Of a DNA stretch of 64,000 bases, positions 56,768-64,000 are shown piece by piece. Each line of letters opens with the position of its first letter. The stretch's first letter is position 1. The position numbers and the translations under genes were made by a program. The DNA is taken from assembly GCA_930367215.1 (NCBI GenBank), contig OV884056.1, forward strand, positions 249,329,127-249,393,126. The letters are read 5' to 3'. Origin of the DNA: Pollenia angustigena (lineage: Eukaryota > Arthropoda > Insecta > Diptera > Polleniidae). The notes beneath the pieces are model-generated. The model was given only the letters and a program-made list of their open reading frames with translations, was not told the DNA's origin and made no database searches.

Positions 56768-57988
56768 TTAGAAGAAAAAAAATCTGAAAAACCTGTTCAA
56801 ATCGAAAAAGACTTACCAAAATGCGAAAAAGTTTTAAACTGTTGCAAAAATAAAAAAAAATCGCAAAACTAGTAAACCAAAGTTGGGGAACCCTAGGGCC
56901 ATAAAAACTACCAGCAAAATCTTGTTTCAAGAAAAATTAAAATTGATTTTTTGCCAAACAACGCGGAAACCCCCTAAAATTGTAAGAAAAATCATCTAAC
57001 AGAAAGCAAAAAATCGCTAAAATTAATTTACTGAAAAAAAAAATCCATCCCAACTGTAAAACGCATTAACATAAAAAGCTTCCCCATGTTTTTCCTACAC
57101 AGTTTTGCACTTGAAGTTGTCATAGTCGACTCCAACTTGCAACAAAATTTTGAAAAGCTGAAGGATGTCTGAATGGCTGCTTACAGTCTGACATTTAATT
57201 CGATTTCGAGTCTGTGTGTATGTGTGTGCAATCTTTTTGTTTCTCGTAAGTGGATTAATGTCATTGCAACATGACTTGACTTTTTGGTGGCATTAAAAAA
57301 CAAAGATGTTGCTGCTATTGTGGTGGCCACAATTGAGTAAATAAAGCAGTCCATTTCGAAAAGCTGAAAATAATTGTCTGTTTTTATTTTTTGTTTTATT
57401 TTTTAACAAAAAATGTTGCTTATTTACTTCTTATATGCAACATAAATATTGCTGTTTATCGTGTGTGTGCAGTGTATTATTGAAAGCGCAAGTTGTAGTC
57501 TAGTTTTTTTTTTCTCGTTTAACGTTTCCCTCCAGTTTCTTTGTAACGCATTAAACTTTGTTACACATTTTCATTGCCAAAAACAATAAATTTGTTGGCA
57601 ACTTTTTTTCGTTGGCGCTGCTGCAATATTTTTCTTATGGCCATAAAAAGTTTTTCAATGTTTGATTTGAAAAGCATTAGAAACGTTAAAGTTGTCGTCT
57701 GTGATTTCGATTGCAATTTATGATCTAATTTTATGTTTGCAAACATTTATTGATTGTCTGTAATGAAAATGGAAATATCATGTTTGGGTTCAAATGTTTG
57801 TTAATGGGGACGATATTTTACGATTTGTTGCACGCTACATGGGGAATTGTAGGTTTTACAGTCAATAGAAATCTAAAAATGTTTATCATTTTTATATCAA
57901 TTCTATTTAATTAAATGAAAGATCTAGTTAAAAAGTATACAAATTTCGTGCTAATAACACTGTGCATGAAATTGACACTTTTTTTCGT
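56768..57988. other. No gene seen
   Basis: AT-rich spacer. A TGTGTGTATGTGTGTG-like patch lies near 57211. No motif or terminal repeats found. Confidence 0.4.
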
Positions 57989-59223
57989 GACAAGCCGGGC
58001 ACATGGCGTTTTAACATAATTCGGGGGCGCTGAATCCAGTGGTGCCCGGGGGTTTTTTCAGATTGGCTCTGGTTTTCGAGATATACCGTTATTTCGAAAA
58101 TGGAGGAGGTTGCACAACATATATTCGAGTAACTCAAAAACGGTTTAGTTTATTGAAATTACTAAAAAAACCGAAATTCCGCAATAAAATTTCATTTCAG
58201 AAAAGTAAAACTCTTTTCCTAATATGAGTAGTCGTTATTGAAACATAATTTTTTTTTTTTGAAAAAAAAAATTAATTTTTTTTATAAAAATTTCGAAATT
58301 TTTGTTTTTTAAAAATTCATAAAAAATTAAAAAAGGCAGCTAGGCTTCTAATTTTTTGCAGACTTATAAAAAACGAAGCTACAAAACAAGCCATAAATGA
58401 CTAAAATCTGTTTGCAACTTTTGATTTTATTCACAAAAGTCGACAAACTTTAATTAATTTAAGAATTTCATAAAACGCAATATTTGTATGGGAGTCCCCT
58501 AAGGGATGGTGATAAAGGGAAAGTATAATTTGAGAAAATGTTAAGAACAAAAAACTAATGGAGGCCAGTCATACATTTTATCATCCTAGGGGCAACTCCT
58601 GGGCATTTATTTGACTTGTTCTTCAATGTATTTCTAGTCTGCATTGAACATTTTGTATAGAAGCCCCCTTAAGGAATGGAGATAGCGGGTGGGTATGTTA
58701 GAAATAAATGATTGAGATGAAAAATAAAGTGGGGTTGGTCATACATTTGACCCATCTAGGGGCATCCTAGGCGCTGCAGGGGCCAAATTAAAGGCTAGGG
58801 TTCTACGCATGTAAAAAACAAAGTTCCAAATAAAATAAGCTATAAGTGATTAAAGTCTGTCTACAACTTAGAAGCGTAGCTGCATTTTTTAATTTTTTAT
58901 GAATTTTTAAAAAACAAAAATTTCGAAATTTTAATAAAAAAATTAATTTTTTTTCAAAAAAAAATTATGTTTCAATAACGACTACTCATATTAGGAAAAG
59001 AGTTTTACTTTTCTGAAATGAAATTTTATTGCGGAATTTCGTTTTTTTTAGTAATTTCAATAAACTAAACCGTTTTTGAGTTACGCGAATATATGTTGTG
59101 CAACTTCCTCCATTTTCGAAATAACGGTATATCTCGAAAACCAGAGCCAATCTGAAAAAACCGCGGGCACCACTGGATTCAGCGTCCCCGAATTATGTTA
59201 AAACGCCATGTGCCCGGCTTGTC
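57989..59223. mobile_element. Foldback element (1235 bp) with about 340-bp arms
   Basis: GACAAGCCGGGCACATGGCG at 57989 and its inverse to 59223 begin arms that stay over 90 percent alike by eye to about 58336 and 58890. Arm words include AACGGTATATCTCGAAAACC and ATATGAGTAGTCGTTATTGA (or inverse). The centre holds two direct roughly 180-bp units (TTGTATGGGAGTCCCCTAAG / TTGTATAGAAGCCCCCTTAA, then TCATACATTT and CTAGGGGCA). No clear target duplication and no gene. Confidence 0.85.
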
Positions 59224-59390
59224 TGTTTTTTAACTAGCATAGTGTAATTGTTCTGCAACATACAAAATAGGAAATTACGCTTAATACGAGGACGGCCAAT
59301 TAGTCCGTTACATTTTAAATAAAACACTTATTTTTGAATAAGTAATCAAATTTGTCTTTAACGTAGTCTGATTTGAGCCCTATACACTTT

Positions 59391-59513
59391 GTGCTGGTTC
59401 ACACACATCAAGTTTAACTCGTCAAGTCTTGAAAATAAATGGCTTTCGTTTTTCGCTTCTCTCCTAAAAGCTCAAGACTTGTTGGTTAAAACTTGAAGAG
59501 TGTGAACCAGCAC
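59391..59513. mobile_element. MITE (123 bp) with GTGCTGGTTCACAC ends
   Basis: GTGCTGGTTCACAC and GTGTGAACCAGCAC are perfect. The arms continue as CATCAAGTTTAAC/GTTAAAACTTGAAG and TCAAGTCTTGA/CAAGACTTG. The flanks TTT and TTA almost match a TWA duplication, hinting at PIF/Harbinger. Confidence 0.75.
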
Positions 59514-60111
59514 TTACTCCAACATTTCTCCAATATTTGTATTCCTTTCAAATAATTAGATTTTTAAGGTTATCGAAAAAGGTTTTTGTTTGTAAGATGA
59601 GTCAAATTCTCTTCCCACCATATAAATTTCTCTAAGTTTGAAAACAAGTCACTGGGGGCTAAATCCGCAAAATATAGCTAATGAGGGAGCAACTCGTAGC
59701 CTAAAGTGAGGCACACAAATTTACACACGAATGACAGTTATGCTCAAATTTTCGCTTGCTTAATTGTGTGGCCCCTTGTTTTTGTCTAGCAACGGTCAAC
59801 CACAAATTATTTTGTGACTGACAGTTAACTGAGAGTTGGCTGACGAAATTTTTGACTTAATTCATGGAATAAAAGGCTTCATGATCACACGAACTTGAAA
59901 TTTTTTCCATTGTCTCGTCAACTCACGCGGTAGTCAAACACAAACTAAATGGCGCAGCCTCTTTAAATGTTGACAAGAGTAAACTGACAGTTGCCTGTTG
60001 ACAGGAGCAATGCAATTCAAAAAGTCACGGAATTATTTTCACGCACTCGTATCGAAATTATATCGATTAAATTTTATAAAAATCGGCTGTACTCTTGATA
60101 AACTATGTTCA
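59514..60111. other. No gene seen
   Basis: Contains GACAGTTAACTGAGAGTTGG and AACTGACAGTTGCCTGTTGA-like related words, possibly a decayed repeat. No coding motif. Confidence 0.35.
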
Positions 60112-60756
60112 TACTTGATTAGTACTCGTAAATAAACAGAACATTATTAAGGGTACGGCTCACACACGCAGAAACAATATCTATTTTTGTTTAGTGTTTG
60201 CGTATAAGAACACAACCCTTAATAACGTTCGTAACTATTTTCAACAAAGATCGAACATTATGTAGTGTTCTCTTCTCGTTAAAAAGCCGAAAAATTTTAG
60301 TGGTTCTGTAGGCATAGATTATATTAAAATTTTAGCAAAGACCACGGCACGAATAGCTTGAGTGTGTATTGTAAACACGTTTTGTTTGTGTAAAATTTTT
60401 TTACTGTATTTTTGTTTTTTTCGTATGTGTATTTTGTTTTGGTAAACAATTTTTGGTTTTCTTTACCATCCAAAGGCTGCTAACCACAACTGAAACGAAC
60501 GAACATTAATGTATTGAACCGAACACAACGAGGTTTGTGGCTTAAAAAAACAGAACGCAAATAAATGTTCTCATCTTTTTGTTGAGTTTGATAAGTACAG
60601 TTTTATTTTTGTGTTCGCATATCACAAACAGAGAAACGTTTATTTTTTTAATGATTTAATACACAAAAACTATTAGCGTTTGTGTTTTCAACCAGTCTAC
60701 CGAACCGAACACTTAATAACGATCTTTAATGTTTATTTTCGGAAACTGTACTTGAT
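60112..60756. mobile_element. hAT family D, copy 3 (629 bp), perfect TSD TACTTGAT
   Basis: TAGTACTCGTAAATAAACAG (60120) and GTTTATTTTCGGAAACTG (to 60748), flanked by exact TACTTGAT (60112-60119 and 60749-60756). The interior is colinear with copies 1 and 2. The termini have more substitutions than those copies although the duplication is intact. Confidence 0.9.
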
Positions 60757-61835
60757 ACAACTATGTATGTTGCTTACTAAAAAGATTTTAGTCATTTCCG
60801 TTTTTGGAACCAACTAAGCTACAGGTCAGCACTATTGACCTCAGAGTCTTCATTATCGCATCGCTAAGCTTTATTCTTTAACGAAGTTATAAAAGTTGCT
60901 AGTTGAAAACAGCAAACCATGGAATTACTTACTTGTATTACTGATTTATTTCTAGGATAATTTTAAGTCAAAAAAAGTCTTTGACCGGAACTTAATATAA
61001 GGTCTTCTTAACTCCAAAAACAAACAAAAAAGTTTCTGTTCCTCAAAATATTTTCAAGTATTTTTATAATTTTCGCTAAGGAATCTGAATTTTTTATTGT
61101 TTTTTTTTTTTTTTTTGTTAAATGCATTTTCTTGACAACCACTGAAATCATAAAATCTAGTACATCTCATTATAATAATTGATCATTTTCATGCTGCTTT
61201 AGTTTTATGTTTTTTTTTTTTTTTTTTTGATGGCTTGACACAAAAACATTTTTTTCTCACAATTTCTGTTCAGTTCCATTGACTGTTTACCCTGATGGTT
61301 TTTTTAATTGATTTTCTGCTGACATCTACATAAAACTCGTACAACAAATTTTGTTGTCCGTTAGAGTTTTTAGTGCAAATAGAAAAATGAAGATGATTAG
61401 TTTTGCTTAGATGTATTAACAGAATCAAATTTAGCTATTGGTTACAAATCTATTATTCAAAACAACTGTTTTAGGATAGACACAGGGCATGCAGGGCTAG
61501 AATTAACTCTTTAAAAACAATCAAATGTTCGTTTCAAATTTGAAAGCATGAAGCCTATTTAAATAAACTTTTAACGTTTTTTTAAAAAACACAGTAAAAT
61601 ATGGGCTTGAAAAGAAGTAATGAAAATTTTAAATAGTCGTTTACTAACCTGATGATGGTATGCATGATATTTGTATGGGGAGTTCCCGCTTTAGAGGACG
61701 ACTTGAGGCAGACAATAAGCTAATTTTTAACGAAGTGAAACTTGAGATATGCTTTTTTGCTTGTTTTTAGTAATTTATGTGCTTGTGAAAAGCACATAAC
61801 AACCGAGAAGAGCACATTAATATTCGTCTTTTAAT
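60757..61835. other. No gene seen
   Basis: AT-rich with T-runs at 61100-61117 and 61211-61229. No motif in any frame. Confidence 0.4.
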
Positions 61836-61864
61836 CAGAGTCCGAAAATAAATCGAAAATTATT

Positions 61865-62359
61865 TATCATACCCAAGTATGGGTACCACTACATTGAAAG
61901 CTTTGCATGTGTGGCATTGTATTGGCTAGTTTACGTTTGCATTTATGATGAAACAGAACTGGGGCTGAACGTTTTTTTACATGCAGTTTGACATAAAATT
62001 ATGCCAGAGAATGCGGTCGAGAAATAAAATCAATTTTATTTTGAGGACGTTTTTTCTAATGCTCTCACATAAATACAATTATTCTCTTAACAATGCTACC
62101 ATACTTTCATTCAATTTCATACATTTTGTAAACAAAGAAAAATAAGAACAAAAGAAAATGAAAGAAATGAGAGAGAATTTGAAGTTACTGCCGACGTTTT
62201 AATTATGGGCTTTAAAATTTTTGCTTGAAGTTGAAGACTCAGTTCTGTTTCATCATTTTGTTGGTTTTATGCTCTTTTGCTCTTTGTTTTTTGTGTATGT
62301 ATACACATCGTTCGCTCTTTTTGCATTTTCATTTTGCATTTGCCCATAGCTGATCATAC
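61865..62359. mobile_element. Insertion flanked by ATCATAC inside hAT D copy 4
   Basis: ATCATAC stands at 61866-61872 and 62353-62359 (7 of 8 bases alike if extended). The ends CCAAGTATGGGTAC and GTGCCCATAGCT-like TTGCCCATAGCT share TATGGG inverted. Inside, GATGAAACAGAACTGGGGCT (61947) faces ACTCAGTTCTGTTTCATC (62236). A hAT-type non-autonomous element is likely. Confidence 0.55.
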
Positions 62360-62468
62360 CGTACACACACCCAGAAACGATATCTTTTTTATTGTTTTTG
62401 TATTGATACACAAGCATTAAAACCGTTCAAAACTATTTTTAACGAAGTCACAAACATTACGTTGTGTT

Positions 62469-62710
62469 CTGGGGCCTAATTCTTGCAATTGTGATCGAGA
62501 ACTTTCTCGATTTGAATTTTATTTCTAATTCCATCAGTCGATACTGAACGAATCGGAATAAGTTTTTTCAGTATTGTGAAAGTCAAATTAATACTTTACA
62601 ATACTGAAAAAATAATTTTGTTTCGTTCAGTATTGACTGAAATAATTGGATATTAAACCGCTTTTGAATCGAGAAAGTACTTGAGCACGATTGCCAGAAT
62701 TAGGCCCCAG
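62469..62710. mobile_element. CTGGGGCC MITE family, copy 3 (242 bp)
   Basis: CTGGGGCCTAATTCTTGCAA and its counterpart CCAGAATTAGGCCCCAG bound arms homologous to copies 1 and 2 (GATACTGAACGAATCGGAAT and inverse). The inverted symmetry continues outside it for about 30 bp. Confidence 0.85.
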
Positions 62711-62739
62711 AACACTACATAATGTTTGTGACTTCGTCA

Positions 62740-63010
62740 AAAGGTGGAAAGGGATAAATATAAGTTTGTCATTCCGTTTGTAACTTCTGCAACATTGATC
62801 TAAGACCCTTAAGTTTATATATGTTCTGGTTCCTTATGAGCAGCAAACTTGATTTAAGTGTGACCGTCTGTCTGTTGAAATGGGCTTTTCGAAGGCCCTA
62901 TATATGATGTGGCCTTGGTTATTTTATATTTCTCTCACATCTGCTACTAATAATTTTGTAATTGGAATTCAGCCAGATCGGTCCATAAATGGCTGAGATA
63001 TAAGCAAATA
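62740..63010 (-). repeat. Interspersed fly repeat A, minus-strand fragment
   Basis: AAGTTTGTCATTCCGTTTGT, AAGACCCTTAAGTTTATATA, GACCGTCTGTCTGTTGAAAT and CAGATCGGTCCATAAATGGC then TGAGATAT are the reverse-complement order of repeat A's 3' half. Confidence 0.75.
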
Positions 63011-63074
63011 GCCACGATAAACTCTAATTTTTGGACTTACGAAACATAAACCATTTGTTATTCCAGTGCATTTG

Positions 63075-63500
63075 TTCCCATTATTCTCTTAAAATTTCTG
63101 TTATCTGGCCCGTTTGAGCATTGAAATCTCCCATCACTACTACCATGTCGCCACGGTCAGTTGATGTTATTGCCTTATTCAAATTTTTATAGAATTCATC
63201 TTAAATCCCAGTATCGGCTGCTTTCGTAGGCGCATTACATTTAAGTTACGTGCTCGTGTTCGAATTGTGATAGATATTATTCTATCTATTTTTGGAAAGT
63301 GAGAAGAATTTCACAAAGCTCGACGCTTTCAGTAGCGTTCTCATGTTTCAAGTTCCAAATTGTGTCTTTCTTTTCATTTCCAAAGTCGTCATCGGTAAAT
63401 CGTTTTGCTTTCCGTTATTTGTAGAGGTTAATGTAATCAATTGTTTTGAAGATGGCCAGCTGATTGGCTAACGCATCCAATCCTTTTCTTGGGTGCTGTC
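63075..63500 (-). pseudogene. LINE APE-type endonuclease fragment
   Basis: Minus-strand reading from about 63300 downward: a degenerate IRTRARNLKCNAPTKAADTG (relatives: V-R-N-x-x-x-I-x-CYAPT), a stop, then DEFYKNLNKAITSTDRGD and MVVVMGDFNAQTGQITEIL, followed by REx. GDFNA (63117-63131) carries the Asp and Asn of the apurinic endonuclease active site of non-LTR retrotransposons. The N-terminal part toward 63500 and the remaining catalytic residues are unreadable, and the copy has several stops. Such endonucleases precede reverse-transcriptase domains like that at 40640-41331, but no RT follows here. Confidence 0.8.
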
Positions 63501-63616
63501 AGAAGCCCTGCATACCCAGCCTTGTTAGATAATAAATAGTAGTTGGTAAGGCTGTCATTTGAAAAGAATCGGCTATAAGGCCACATGGTTTTGACATTTG
63601 TATTCACTTTTATTTC

Positions 63617-63740
63617 CGTATTCACAAAACACCTTGTTTCGTTGTATCGATTGTATGTTGTATTAAAATACTATTGGGAACTATCTATTTTAATACAACA
63701 TACAACTGATACAACGATACAAGGGCTTTAGTGAATACAG
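63617..63740. mobile_element. Foldback MITE (about 124 bp)
   Basis: GTATTCACAAAACACCTTGT then CGTTGTATCGATTGTATGTT and GTATTAAAATA faces TATTTTAATACAACATACAA then ATACAACGATACAAGG and GTGAATAC. The arms are over 50 bp, the loop about 15 bp. No definite target duplication. Confidence 0.75.
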
Positions 63741-64000
63741 CAATGGTTTTCTAAAATATACAAAATTGTATCTTACACTTAAGCCTGGTACTCTGTTCAA
63801 CATTTCAAGTGAAATGCTGTCAAAACGCATATGAAAAAAACTTGTCCGGAATATCTATGAAATAATGTTGAACATTTTTTTACAACTGCGAAATAAAGTT
63901 AGCTGCATTTATTTCACGTGGAATTTTAAGCAAAAACAAAAAAATATGAACTGATTATTTTAAAAGAAATAATAAATTTTTATATCACAACCGGTAACAA
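63741..64000. other. No gene seen
   Basis: AT-rich to the window edge; no motif. Confidence 0.3.

Larger units (their letters stand above)
61836..62740. repeat. hAT family D, copy 4, decayed and multiply interrupted
   Basis: CAGAGTCCGAAAATAAATCG at 61836 then TTATTTATCATAC matches the family's left end. It resumes at 62358 (CGTACACACACCCAGAAACG, ATATCTTTTTT, ACCGTTCAAAACTATTTTTAACGAAG), broken again by the MITE at 62469-62710. Sequence beyond the MITE is an inverted copy of 62441-62468 rather than the family's continuation. No right end was found. Confidence 0.65.

Noticed and set aside
56549..56872. 107-codon plus-strand open frame rich in ISFxxLGVIS
   Set aside because: Translation of the short tandem units in the foldback arm.

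Overview
The window is AT-rich metazoan DNA with no convincing host gene. Its coding traces are decayed transposases and non-LTR retrotransposon fragments: mariner, Tc3-like, DUF4817-type DDE, Transib, Jockey-like and I/LOA-like types. Two interspersed repeats end in 'ATATACCC...GGGTATAA' and carry the ACGGACATCG/GGCTAAATCG motifs that I associate with brachyceran fly genomes. The best guess is a large-genome higher fly (blow fly or house fly type), either a TE-rich intergenic region, a very large intron or pericentric DNA. This is inference; no species marker is visible.

Layout. 1-6 kb: a minus-strand DUF4817-type transposase fossil, then a piggyBac-like element (TTAA target duplication) holding a second fossil and a hAT element (8-bp duplication) with two smaller inverted-repeat elements inside it. 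6-12 kb: more fossils (DUF4817-type, Tc3-like) and a 1-kb TA-flanked inverted-repeat element. 14-19 kb: a tandem array split by a TAA-flanked element, several miniature inverted-repeat elements (MITEs) and tRNA-derived sequences. 19-25 kb: fly interspersed repeats, short tandem duplications and the first of three full-length copies of a hAT family. 25.3-27.9 kb is the most notable locus: a 2.65-kb element with about 460-bp terminal inverted repeats, enclosing an intron-containing gene of a family I know only as uncharacterised multicopy animal proteins. 28-29 kb: two nested TTA/TAA-flanked elements. 31.6-33.6 kb: a nearly full-length but frameshifted Transib (RAG1-like) transposase with its three predicted acidic catalytic residues still readable. 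34-43 kb: foldback elements, a Jockey-like LINE fragment, a mariner fossil and a LINE reverse-transcriptase fragment. 44-47 kb: a degenerate tandem array hosting two hAT elements, one of which carries a further insertion. 48-55 kb: fly repeats, a PIF-like MITE and an I/LOA-type LINE 3' end inside an inverted-repeat element. 55-64 kb: two foldback elements, the third full-length hAT copy with a perfect 8-bp duplication, a composite nested locus and a LINE endonuclease fragment.

The elements do not cooperate; they record successive insertions. Target duplications and empty-site comparisons allow a relative order at several places. All homology calls rest on motif recognition by eye, and all boundaries were read by eye from the sequence.
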